DNA of 64,000 nt, from assembly GCF_025698545.1 (NCBI RefSeq), contig NC_068569.1:17298001-17362000 (forward strand). The letters run 5' to 3'. Of this stretch, positions 24,185 to 34,977 are shown piece by piece. Position numbers and translations under genes: made by a program. The notes under the pieces are model-generated. The model saw nothing but the letters and a program-made list of their open reading frames with translations. It did no database searches and had not been told where the DNA came from. How positions within the stretch are numbered: position 1 is the stretch's first letter; the number at the start of each line of letters is the position of its first letter. The stretch is from Gossypium raimondii. Taxonomy: Eukaryota; Streptophyta; Magnoliopsida; Malvales; Malvaceae.

Positions 24185-24834
24185 TAGACCTGTCCATGGG
24201 CCGGGCCGGGCCGGATCCACAAAAAATTTTCAGCCCGTTTACTAGGCCCGGGCCCGGCCCGGCCTAAAATATGGGCTTGAGATTTTGCCCAGGCCCGGCC
24301 CGAAGAAAAAATATGGGGCCCGAGCCCGGCCCGGCCCGTTTTTAATTAAAATTAAAATTAAAATTATTTTTTAATAAAATTAAAACTAATTGTTATTAAA
24401 ATTAATTGTTAGTAAAATTATCAAATTATTAATTGTTAATTGTATTAATTGTTGCAATAAAATCTAACATTTGATTAGTAAATTTATCAAATTATTAATT
24501 GTATTAATTGTATTAATTGTTGTAACAAAATCTAACATTTGATTAGTAAAACAAACTTGATGTTTTATTATTATTATTTTGTAACACTAGTCAAGGAAAT
24601 GAAAGTAAATAAACTTAAAATAAAAAACTATTATATTTTAAAAATAAAAAATATATATTTAATATTTTTCGGGCCGGGCCCGGGCCAAAAAAATCTTGCC
24701 CGAGGCCCGGCCCATTTTTTAAACGGGCCTAAAAGTTTGCCCAAGCCCATATTTCGGGCCTATATTTTTACCCAAACCCTCCCATATTTCGGGCGGGTCG
24801 TCGGGCTGGGCCGCCCGGCCCATGGACAGGTCTA
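24185..24834. mobile_element. GC-ended hAT-like element, 650 bp, perfect TSD gtggacat
   Basis: Ends are TAGACCTGTCCATGGGCC and GGCCCATGGACAGGTCTA, inverted repeats of 18 bases, flanked by gtggacat at 24177-24184 and 24835-24842. The outer 150 bases on each side are extremely rich in GGCC/GGGCCC, and the centre is very AT-rich. No transposase. The 98-codon open frame over the right half is accidental. It interrupts the protease relic. Confidence 0.92.
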
Positions 24835-25149
24835 GTGGACATCAACATCGCAGGCCAAAAGAGGAGTGCTCTTATAGATACGAGGGCATTTAATTTATTT
24901 ATATTGAATAAAGTCATGGGTAAACTTGGTTTTTTAGTTAGCAAATTGACTAAGAAGATCAAGATGGTAAGTTCCAAAGAGGTCTCAACTGTAAGAGTAG
25001 TACAAGGAGTTGAGCTACAGATCGGTGAGTAGAAAGGAAGACTTCAAGGTAATACATTTAGATGATTACGGCTTTGTGTTTGGTTTAAATTTCCTTGACC
25101 AAATTAATTCTCTTTTGGCTCCTTTTGTCGATTGTATATGTATCTTGGA
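24835..25149 (+). pseudogene. Gypsy aspartic-protease relic
   Basis: Continues the gag frame from 15061: 'VDINIAGQKRSALIDTRA', where the catalytic D-[TS]-G-A motif has become DTRA. It is followed by 'GVELQIG' and, after an in-frame stop, 'HLDDYGFVFGLNFLDQINSL', the usual second half of plant gypsy proteases. It is interrupted at 25150 by a hAT-like element and resumes at 28719. It cannot encode an active enzyme. Confidence 0.75.
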
Positions 25150-25846
25150 TAGGGGTGAGCATTCGATCGAATCGAATTGAATCGAATCGAAAATTTTCGA
25201 GTTAATCGAGTTTTCGAATCTCATTTTATCATCCTAACTTTATTTGAAGTTTTCTCGAATCAAGTTGAGTGAGATGGAATTCGAATCGAATTGAATCGAA
25301 TATATTTGTTCGAGTTAAATTTTAAAAAATAATTTTGGTTCCTTGTAACCATTGTCACCCATCATAATAAAATTTGTCCACCTTAATCAAATTTTTTATT
25401 AACTTTTATCACTTCATAATTTCTTTGCTAGCTTAGTTGTTTCAATTATCTTCAGATTCTTGTCACTATGTATTTTAGAATTAAAAATATATTAAATGTA
25501 AAAATATGATTTTTAATAAAAGTTATTTTAAAAATAAAATGTGAAATTGATACCAATATAAAATTTTAACACGAATATTTTATTGCATAATTAATAATTT
25601 AATTTTAATATAAATATTCAATATGACTAAACAATTCAATAATATAAATAATAGAAAATGTGAAATTTAATTTAATAATATAAAATAGTAGATATAAATA
25701 AAATTATTACTATTTATGTTTAGTGATTTTTTTTGGATAATTTTGATTTTTTATTTGAGAGTAAAGGGTGAGAAGTAAAAGTTTAGGGGAAAAATAAAAA
25801 GTTTTGGGGAATAAAAGTTTGAGGGAAAGTAAATAGGGGGAAGTAA

Positions 25847-28196
25847 TGTAACACCCCTAACCCGTATCCTTCCCCAGAATAGAGTTATAGAGCATTACCG
25901 GAGTTTACAAATTAATTTTCAGACATTTCATTTCATCAAGCATTCATATTTATAACCAATCAAAATCAAAACATTTATGAGCTAACATTAACCAATTTAA
26001 TTTATACAATAACCAGAATCAAATCATCCAAAATTTCCGATAAAACCAATGGATAATGTGATATATCTCCAACAAGCTTCCAACCCAATCGAGCTTCCGA
26101 TAATCATTTCAAAACATCCAATAATAATTCAATTCCAAATACACATATATATAATATTCATAACCAAATAGCATTGAATTCAATTAAAATTATACAAAAT
26201 ATAGTTTATACGAACTTACCAGGCTAAATTGTAGAAATACCAAAATTCAGGGACATTTTGAAAAATTTCTATGTTTCTCGAATTTTCACCCAATATTGAT
26301 CTAAATTAATATTTCATTCAATTTAGTAATTTAAATAATAAAACAATTCATTTCATGCAATTTGGTCATTTTTGACATTTTTCCAAAATTGCCCCTAAAG
26401 TTTTACTTTTATTCAATTTAGTCCTCGAGCCCAAATCATGCAAATTAACCATTTGAAATGCAAATCCATGCTAGCATAATATTCATAGATTTATTTTCCT
26501 CCTCCTCCTCTCTATTCCACATCCTTAATTTACATAACATGCTTATAAGTAACATTATCTATAATTTCACTATTTTCTTGTAAATTTATTCAAAGCAGTC
26601 CATTTGAGTCATAGTCACTAAATCATTTATATCTTGAGCTACAGAAATCCAAATTAAGATCCATTAATTTTACCTGAAACTAGACTCACATATATTCTTG
26701 ACATAAAATTTTAAGAATTTTTGGTTTAGCCAAATAGTACAGTTTATTCTTTAAAGTTTCCCCTATTTTGCTGTCTGACACTTCCGACCACTCTTCACTA
26801 AAAATGAATTATCTAATGGTACAGAATTTGGATGATGTTTCTATTTATTTAATTTGAAAATAGATTCATTAAGGATTATAATCATATAAATTATAACTCA
26901 TAATTATTTTCTTAAATTTTTATGATTTTCCAAATTCAGAACAGGGAGCCGAAATCATTCTGACATTGTCTCACAAAATTTATTATATCTCATGATTTAC
27001 AATTATATTGCTTACACCGTTTCTTCTATAGAAACTAGACTCAATAAGCTTTAATTTCATATGTTATTCATCTTCTAATTCAATTCCCACAATTTTTGGT
27101 GATTTTTCAAAGTTAACCTACTGCTACTGTCCAAACTGTTTTAGTGTAAAATATTGATTACTAAGTTTATAACACTCTTATTTTCTTTCTCTACACTATT
27201 TCTTATCACTTTCTCTTATTTTCTCTTCACTAACATACCAAGAACATAAAACCTTATATAATAAAACTCTACATTAACATCAATTTCATACCTTTTCAAT
27301 AATATCAAACTCAAAAATATATTGAAATCTTGATGTTCTTACCTTGCTCAATTGATTTCAATCTTTAACTTGATTTTCTCTCTCCTCCAGCTTCTATTTC
27401 TTGAATCTGACTTGATATTCTAGCTCCCCATAGTCTCCTTGTTATCTTTCTCTCTTGATGGATATGGAATTTTTTTTTTATTTCTAAGTGAAAATGGTGA
27501 ATTTTTGATAAAAGGACCAAATTGTAAAGAAAAAAAAGTTTCTTTCTTTTTTCCTCTTCATCCGTTGGTTGCATAGGGAAGAAGATGATAATTCCTCATC
27601 TTTCCTTCCATATATATATATATATATTAAATAGAATAATAATAAATTAATAAAATATCATTTAAAATCATATTAAAATATTAATAAACTAATATTTATT
27701 TAAGTAATTAATCTAAAACATCACCAACATCATCATTGCCTTCTAGATTTCTCTCTCTTCTAATTGACCATTTTTCCCTTCATAATCTTTTAAAATTCCA
27801 TCATTGAGTCACACTTAATTTGGTAAAATTATGATTTAGTCCCTCATAATTCTTCCTAATTCATCCATTTTCCTTAGTTTCTAGATCATTCCACCCTTAA
27901 AATATTTACACCTTTGGTCCTTCAACTTTTTCATATTTACACTTTAACCCCTAAAATTTTGAGTATTTACTCTTGGACAACAATACTTTTCTCACTTTTG
28001 CGATTTAATCCTTCCTTGCATTAATATGTCATAATATACTTCTCAATGTTGACATGACTCAAAATTTCCATTTTTGTTACTTTATTTCCTTATTTTACTA
28101 TACCAAGGATAATATCTTACTGTAGAAATTTTCAAAATATTACATTTGTGGTCTCGAAACCACTGTTTCGACTAGGCCCAAATTCGGGCTATTACA
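25847..28196 (-). mobile_element. Solo LTR, minus strand, 2350 bp, TSD agtaa
   Basis: The plus strand reads TGTAACACCCCTAACCCG at 25847 and GGGCTATTACA at 28196, flanked by agtaa (25842-25846 and 28197-28201). It inserted into the C-poor tract of the hAT-like element. Its inner sequence is the inverted relative of 19522-21400. For example, 'cattgccttctaga' near 27740 pairs with 'tctagaaggcaatg' near 19690. No coding sequence. Confidence 0.92.
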
Positions 28197-28545
28197 AGTA
28201 AAATTTTGGAGGGAAAATATTTAAAAAAAAAATTGGAGGGAGGAGGGTTTGGGATAGATGGGAGGTGGGATAAGAAGGGAATAAAAGTTTTAAGGGAAAA
28301 GTGGGAGGGAGTAAAAATTTTGGGGGAAAATAAAAGGTTTTGAGGGTTTTTGGGAGTAAAATTTTGAGAAAAAAATAAATGGGAGAGTAAAATTTTGGTG
28401 GGAAATGGATTTTGGGTAGATTTGGGGGTTGGGAGGGGAGTAAAAGTTTTGGGGGGAAAGTGGGAAGGAGTAAAAGTTTTGAGGGAAAAGTAAAAAGGTT
28501 TGGGAGTTTGGGGTAAAAATGTAAAATATTATAGTTTGATATTCG
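28197..28545 (+). repeat. C-free tract of the second hAT-like copy (right part)
   Basis: About 350 bases in which I see no C on the plus strand, made of units like GTAAAATTTTGAG and GTTTTGGGGGGAAAG. Together with about 85 bases left of the nested LTR (from about 25757) it is the counterpart of 11811-12240. Confidence 0.85.
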
Positions 28546-28718
28546 AATTATTCGAATTATTCGAGTTATTAGAATTCGAAAACTCAACTCGATTCGAACT
28601 CGAAATTTGAAAAAAAATTCGAGTTGATTCAAATAACTCGATTAACTTGATTCGTTTAACTCGAAATTTGAATTTTTTTTCAATTTTTTTGAGTCGAATC
28701 GAGTTTTGCTCACCCCTA

Positions 28719-28820
28719 ATCTTGGATACTCATAAATGATAATGCATTGTGTCGGTAGGTCATGATGAGAAAGGTGGAATCAATGTATTGTTGGCAATCT
28801 AGCTAGGTGAGGATGCCCAT
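28719..28820 (+). pseudogene. End of the gypsy protease relic
   Basis: The protease-relic sequence resumes after the hAT-like element ('..CICILDT' runs across the junction) and can be followed for about 100 bases with stops. It then breaks at about 28821 against a minus-strand LTR. The reverse transcriptase, RNase H and integrase expected downstream are missing. Confidence 0.5.
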
Positions 28821-29609
28821 TGTGGTAAAAGCACCGAGTTGGTAGATCGGAGTTCAATTACATTCATTAGAGACCCTTTATTTTCTATTTATACCAAAAT
28901 TTTATAATAATTTTACATTTTATTCACTTTAGTACTTATGTACAAAACTAACAATTAAACATTATAATCTAGTTCTTTTTCATAATCTAAGCTTAAAATC
29001 TATCAATTTAACACCAATGTTTTCAAGAAATCAAAAATGGAAACTTTCAAAAACTTTAATAGTTTTGCAATTTGGTACATGGGCTAGTTAAATCAAGCTA
29101 TCATGACCTCAAAAACATAAAAATTACAAAAAAAAAAAGACTTGAAATTTCTCACCAAGCAAGGGTCGAATGCTTTGAGCTTCAAAAATGGTTTTTCCTT
29201 AGGTTTTCAAGCTTAAACGACAGAGAAGAAGAAAGATGACAACTTTGCACTAATTCACCTTTTTATACTTGGATTAAATCTTAATTAACCTAAATTAATT
29301 AATTAAACCTTAATCATTCTTAATAAAAAATAGTGGAAGTTAACATCTTCACCTACTATTTGATGTAACAAAATGTTTTATTCACCATTTTAAACATTTG
29401 GCTAATTAAAAACCTATAGCAATTAGACTTTTACAATTTAGCCCTTGCACCTAAATTGAGTAAAAAATTGACAAAATTGATGGACCAAACAGTAATAAAC
29501 TTTTATAGCAACTCTGTAAATGTTCATATTTAATATTTATGGGCTCGGTTTACGAAAATGGGGTTTTGAAGCCACTTTTTTCGGCACTACTGAAAACCGA
29601 ATTGTTACA
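28821..29609 (-). mobile_element. Minus-strand LTR, about 790 bp
   Basis: On the minus strand it begins TGTAACAATTCGGTTTTCAG at 29609, similar to the start of the LTR at 15062 (TGTAACAGTCCGATTTTCAG). It appears to end ...TTTTACCACA at 28821. The flanking 5-mers (cccat and gaact) do not match, and the gag-protease relic on the left is followed by a chromodomain-like relic on the right, so a deletion accompanied or followed the insertion. Confidence 0.55.
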
Positions 29610-29756
29610 GAACTACTCGATAGAGGGACTAGTTGGGAATCAACCGTGGCATTGAGGCAGTTCCAAGACAAGTCAAACCAATGTCATTCCAAGGACATGA
29701 CGAGGGTGTCGCAAGGTCATGGATCAAAGCCCATGGCAAATGCACACAACCATTGA
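29610..29756 (+). pseudogene. C-terminal pol relic (after integrase/chromodomain)
   Basis: A short plus-strand frame with 'GTSWESTVALRQFQDK', resembling the segment after the chromodomain in plant gypsy polyproteins ('SWE..ALWQF'). It is only about 49 codons and is preceded by an LTR on the opposite strand. It is probably the 3' end of the same element as the gag-protease relic. Confidence 0.45.
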
Positions 29757-31050
29757 TGTAATTCAATTTGTACCATTGGATTTGGGAGAGCCTTTACTCA
29801 AACACTTGGTGTGTTTAGCTTTCTTATAGCTATTCTGTTTGCTTTTTGCATTTTCGTCTTTTGAGTTTGTTTCCACTTTATTTTGGTGCCTTAGAGAATT
29901 TCCTTCGAGAATTGTTACTTTTAAGAGATAGACTGATTTAGATGGATTTAAAACAAAAATCATCTAATGCCACACGATATTTCAGACTAAAATTCTAGAC
30001 TCATAACACTAAGATCATATTTCAATAGAGAAGTTTTTTTACCTTAAAATGTGGAAGGTACTGGATTTCTGGTAGCAACTATAGAAGGAACAATTTCTAC
30101 AATGACATGTATTCTCTTTTCTTATATCGGTATAGATATTCAATTTTTGATTGAGCGTATATATTACAATTTTAACTTAATAACTGCATACGATTAAAAA
30201 ATCAAATGGTGTGTTCAAAATGTCAAATATAAATCTATTAGAAAACAACTTGACTAGTAGTATTGTGGAATAGATTTATCACATTTTGAATAGAATTGAG
30301 TCCAAAAGCCACCTATTTGAGGTTTACATCAATAATTAAAAAAAAAAACCAAACATGGCCGGTTTTAATAAGTAACAAACAGTGGGTTGGTTTAAATTTC
30401 ACAAACAAAATATTATTATATATTTGTTTATATTATTTATCTTTTAAATAAAACCATATGATAGATTATTTTAATATATAAAAAATTGAATCTAAACTCA
30501 TGAATTTTTTGGGTACAAATTGAAAATGTTTAGTGTAATAGTTATGAATGAAATCTAGACTTTTAAAGTGTGAATACATAACTTTAGTCATTTGGGTTTG
30601 CAAGTTTGATATCAATTTTCAAGTTTAGAAAACTTATTTGTTTTCATTCATTAAATCTCACAAGTTAAAAAGTGTTTGTATTCATATTTGGTGACAGTTG
30701 GCTCAAGAAATTAAATGTTGGGTAGAAGCAAATTGTCGCGAAATTCAAAGAAGGAAATAAAAATGAATGGCAAAGATTCATCTGTTTATGCTTGTCTGCA
30801 AGTGTAGGAGAGAAAGGCATGTTTATAGTAAGCGAAGATGAGGAGACGAGAAAGATGGAGGAGAAGTTAATAGGAAAAAGAATTAAATAACCTGACAGAA
30901 AAAGGGAAGCCAAGCATTGGATTTTGTTATAAGTGTGTATACATTCAACTTTGTTCCAATTCGTGATTGTATTAACATTGACGTGGATGCATTCTCCACC
31001 TCTTATTGCATTTGGGGATGTTCAAAGGCCACGAAAGTAAATGTTATCCC
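29757..31050. other. Intergenic upstream of the LCAT-like gene
   Basis: AT-rich; no reading frame or element with recognisable ends was found. This is the transition from the transposon nest to the gene-rich half and should contain the upstream promoter of the LCAT-like gene. Confidence 0.4.
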
Positions 31051-31058
31051 ATATATAA
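31051..31058 (+). promoter_or_regulatory. Candidate TATA box of the LCAT-like gene
   Basis: ATATATAA lies 85-92 bases upstream of the ATG at 31143, a plausible distance for a 5' untranslated region of about 60 bases. Confidence 0.5.
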
Positions 31059-31142
31059 CAGGCCCCTCCTTCCTCTGCTTACCTCGATTGCTAGGATTGT
31101 ATATAGATAAACCGATAAGGAAACAAAGAAAAAGAAAGACAA

Positions 31143-32530
31143 ATGCGTGGACTAGGCCTCAAGCTAGCTCTACTCCGCATCGCCATGATGCTGTGCGTAT
31201 GTAAAGCCACCTCCTCCCTTCGCCCTCTAATTTTGGTACCAGGGAGCGGCGGGAACCAACTTGAAGCGCGGCTAACAACTGGTTACAAGCCCTCGGGCCT
31301 GTTTTGTGGCCGTTTCTACCCAATTTTCAAGGATAAAGAAGGTTGGTTCAGACTGTGGTTCGACCCCAGTGTGCTACTGGCTCCATTTACCAAGTGTTTT
31401 AATCAACGCATGATGCTTTATTATGACCCTGATTTAGATGATTATCGCAATGCTCCTGGGGTTGAAACCAGGGTCCCTGAATTTGGTTCTACCAACTCCC
31501 TTCTCTACCTTAACCCTAATCTCAAGTAAGCTTGTTGTAGCAATTACTTTCATTCCTGCAGGATACGACTTGACTTGGATTTGGATATTTTCACTGTAAA
31601 TCAATGCTTGCTATGTGCAGGCGTCTCACGGCATACATGGCACCGTTGGTGAAGTTACTGGAAGAGATTGGTTATGTGAGTGGTGAAACCATGTTTGGAG
31701 CTCCGTACGACTTTCGATATGGCTTAGCAGCTGAAGGCCACCCATCCCATGTGGGATCCAAGTTCCTGCAAGAACTAAAAGATTTGATAGAAAAAGCAAG
31801 CGCTTCCAATGGAGGGAAGCCGGTGATTCTCCTCTCCCACAGCTTGGGAGGCCTTTACGTACTCCAGCTTCTCAACCGAAACCCACCTTCTTGGCGCCGA
31901 AGATTTATCAAACACTTCATTGCACTTTCAGCTCCTTGGGGCGGCACGGTTCAAGAAATGCTCACATTTGCTTCTGGGAGTTCATTCGGGGTGCCCCTGG
32001 TTGACCCATTTCTGGTGAGGGGAGAACAAAGGAGCTCCGTGAGTAATCTCTGGCTCATGCCTTCTCCTAAGCTTTTCGGCCCTGGAAAAGCTCTTGTAAT
32101 TACTCCAAACAAGGCTTATTCAGCTCATGATATACCAGAATTTTTGAACGACATTGGATATCCAGAAGGGGTGATTCCTTATATATCACGAATCCTCCCC
32201 ATGACTGAATCATTAGCAGCTCCCAATGTTGGTTTGACGTGCATATTTGGGACAGGGGTGAAGACCCCAGAGACTTTGTTATATGCGAAAGCAGGGTTCG
32301 ATAAGCAGCCAGAGGCAGTTTATGGGGATGGGGATGGGACAGTGAACTTGGAGAGCCTATCGGCACTCGAGTCACTGTGGGCTTTTGAGAAAAACCAATC
32401 ACTTAAGGTGATAAGAATGAGTGGGATTTCTCATACTTCAATACTGGAAAAAAGTGCAGCACTTGAGGCGATAATAGCGGAAATTTCTTCCATCAATTCC
32501 AAGGCCCAGGCCGAGGTCTCTTTCGAGTAG
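31143..32530 (+). CDS. LCAT1: Lecithin:cholesterol acyltransferase-like protein (LCAT-like 1 type), 430 aa, 2 exons
   Basis: Exons are 31143-31525 and 31621-32530. The 95-base GT-AG intron joins 'CTCAA|gtaagc' to 'tgcag|GCGTCTC', restoring Leu-Lys-Arg-Leu. The family acts on phospholipids (acyl transfer or phospholipase A activity) with an alpha/beta-hydrolase Ser-Asp-His triad. Seen here: a hydrophobic N-terminus (residues 6-24, signal or anchor), the motif LVPGSGGNQLEA (31-42), APYDFRYG, the nucleophile elbow SHSLGG with Ser at about 202, GDGDGTV with the Asp (363-369) and the catalytic His in SGISHTS (399). Length matches the family (about 430). The ATG is the first in frame and lies 85-92 bases after a TATA-like box. 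The gene looks intact; the acyl acceptor cannot be deduced. Confidence 0.93.
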
Positions 32531-32989
32531 AGCCGTCGAATTTGGACAGCAATACAAACTTTTCAGATATTCCATTGTAACTAAGAAACAAATTTCTGTG
32601 TTTCGTTGCCACACATAGCTTATACATGGAAGTTGGAGCATGTAAGCTTCGGACTTTGGGTATAACTGTCTTGTCAAGGCAAAGGCCGAAAATGAGAAAA
32701 ATATACTTCATCCAATCTGAGACCGTTGGATTCGAGTTAGCCGCAAGTAAAATTAGGTTAAAATCAAGTTAATCAATCGAATAGATATTTTAGGTGAAGT
32801 GAGATTAACACGTATTTGATATGACAATCAAATTAATTGAATTTATATAAATATACTAAAATCATATCCATTATAATATTTTTCAAATCCAAATAAATAT
32901 ACTCACAGTTGAATAAAATTCATTTAACATTCAACAAAGATTTTAAATATACAATTCTCAAGTCTCAGCCAAAGTGCCAAACCCTTCTA
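32531..32989. other. 3' flank of the LCAT-like gene
   Basis: The first 180 bases are probably 3' untranslated region. The rest is AT-rich with nothing recognisable. Confidence 0.4.
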
Positions 32990-33341
32990 GAATCTGGTCA
33001 AATGCAGTGTTCCCCCTCTGGGAGCACTGAACTGGGATGGTTAAAAACCAATACAGATGAATTGGGTGGCTTCTGCAGGAAAATTGGTGGATGCTCGGTG
33101 ATACAAGTCGAGCTATGGGCGGTGCTTGATGGGTAAAACGGTTGCCTGGGACATTGGAGCCAAGAAAGTTATAGTCGAAAGTGATGATTAATTTGATCAA
33201 TGACAATCAAGCAACTGATAGTGGAATGGCACTGGTGAGACGTATATAAACAGCTTTGTTTGAGGCAATGGAGCATTAAGTTCAGACATACATGTTTACA
33301 GAGAAGCGAACCTTGCCGCTGATTTCATGGCCAAGTTCTGA
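32990..33341 (+). pseudogene. RNase H-like domain relic (LINE-type or related)
   Basis: Plus-strand translation in shifting frames gives 'GWLKTNTDE', then 'ELWAVLDG', 'KKVIVESDD' and finally, uninterrupted at 33291-33338, HVYREANLAADFMAKF followed by TGA. These are, in order, the landmarks of the plant RVT_3/RNase H family ('WLKLNTDG ... EARAVLEGL ... VIVESD ... HVYREAN..AD..A'). Stops and deletions make it non-functional. It lies 0.5 kb downstream of the LCAT-like stop codon and is unrelated to it. Confidence 0.75.
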
Positions 33342-33775
33342 TTCAGATATAATTCTGGGCTGAAACGAATCAACCAACCTCCGGCGGGAGTACAGAGAAC
33401 TCTTACCGGGATTACTTTGGGAAAAATCTACTGAGAAATGTTTATTTGAAATGTCTTGGTGTAGGTTGCTTTCTTGTACCAGTAAAAGAATATTTTGGTT
33501 CAATAATGTTGTGTTGGGTCTAACTCCTCTTGACTCTAGATATAAATTCTCTCGTTGAATCTGCAAATTTAGAATATAAATATCAATTTAAAAATTATAT
33601 ATAATAAATAATAAAACACATGGTTTAAAATTAATTAATAATAACACATGAAATATGCATGTTATTAAAACGAAAAAATTAAATTAAATTATTTATCATG
33701 ATGTTGTCATCAATCTTGAGTTGACACCAAGTTAACTTCTGACATCAACTCGATCAAATACATTATTAATATATA

Positions 33776-34372
33776 CAATTGATTAATGCAATAAAGTGTG
33801 CATAATAAACTTAAAATGTATAAAAAATATATATAAATTTTTAGTTGAATGGTAAATTAAAAGTATTATTAATGCAACAAGGCGGGTTTAAATCTCATCA
33901 AATGTATATTTTTATTGTTTCTAAGTGAAAAGATCGAAATACCCTCAAATAATATTACTTATTTTAATTGCGAAAGGGTATTCCCTTAACTTTCTAACCG
34001 AGTTGCTGACCTGATTGAGGGTAACACCGACTCAATCAAGAGCTTAAATAATAGTATAGTATACAACTAATTGAGGTAATAAAATGTGCACAATAAAATT
34101 AAAATGTATAAAAATATTAAAATAAAATTTTAATTTGGTGGTAAATTGAAGGTTTTATTAATGCAATTGGTGTGAGTTTAAATCCCACCATATGCATAAT
34201 TTTATTTTTTTCTTTTAAAGTGAAAAGATTAAAATACCTCAAATCAAATTATGTGTTATAATTATAAAAGAGCATTCTTATAACTTCTTAACCAAGTTGG
34301 TGAACCAGTTGAGGGTGACAACGACTCAATCAGAAGCTTAAGCAATTGAGGTGATACTGACTAAATCAAAAG
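33776..34372 (+). repeat. Direct tandem duplication of a unit of about 295 bp
   Basis: Unit 1 (about 33776-34069) and unit 2 (about 34070-34372) share the same order of landmarks: 'aaagtgtgcataataaa', 'ggtaaattaaaagt', 'gggtttaaatctcatca', 'gtgaaaagat', a 'tgagggt' block and 'cgactcaatcaagagctta'. They are diverged by many substitutions and small indels. Non-coding. Confidence 0.7.
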
Positions 34373-34977
34373 CTTAAATAATAGAATGGATGTAATAGAA
34401 GGAAAAGCTGAGACTGATTTTTAAAATATAAATCTAAAATATGGGTTGATATTGAATAAGACCAGAGTGGTGTGGTATTGATTGCTTTTAGACCCAATGA
34501 ACCTTTGGTAAAATAATAAGATAATGAAGCAGTCAGAAAAGCCCACAACATGGGGTTAAAGCCCAGTCAATTTCCAGAGTAAAATAAAAACAAATTTGAT
34601 TTTGGAAGTATTTTTTGTTTGAAATTGAAACCAAACCAACAGTTAACAAACAACCAAAAACAGGAAAAAGGACTCTGTATTTCACTGAGTCAGAACAGAT
34701 CCACGACAGCAGTGAACAAAAACAGTGGCAAAGCCAAGCTCTCTTTATACTTACGTGGCAATAACATTCAGGACATAAATCCAGACCGCAACTGTGCTTA
34801 TGGTGGTCCAATGACCATATGATTGCCCCACTCTTATATTTAATTAATTAATTAATTAAAGCGAGCCTTTTTAATCCAATAAGCCAAGCTTTCAAGTTTC
34901 GATCAATCAGTTTCTCACCCTCTCCCGTTAAAATCCAAAAGGCAAAACAAGTGAAAAAGAACAAAAGGAGAAGAAGA

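Larger units (their letters stand above)
25150..28718. mobile_element. hAT-like element with nested solo LTR, perfect TSD atcttgga
   Basis: Ends are TAGGGGTGAGCA and TGCTCACCCCTA, with TCGAATCGA subterminal repeats, flanked by atcttgga at 25142-25149 and 28719-28726. Without the LTR at 25847-28196 it is about 1.2 kb and matches the element at 11177-12421 along its length. No transposase. The 146-codon minus-strand frame near its right end is the complement of its C-free tract, not a gene. Confidence 0.92.

Noticed and set aside
24539..24835. 98-codon plus-strand frame
   Set aside because: Covers the AT-rich centre and GC-rich end of a non-autonomous hAT-like element; no homology to transposases.
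28192..28632. 146-codon minus-strand open frame rich in Pro, Leu, Phe and Lys
   Set aside because: It is the complement of the C-free tract of a hAT-like element; with no G on that strand stop codons TAG and TGA cannot occur, so the frame stays open by composition.
32100..32711. Minus-strand frames opposite the LCAT-like exon 2
   Set aside because: Shadow frames of a well-supported coding exon.
34951..34977. N-terminal extension of the BSD protein
   Set aside because: It would start at GTG; the ATG at 34978 begins the conserved MSWLARS N-terminus.
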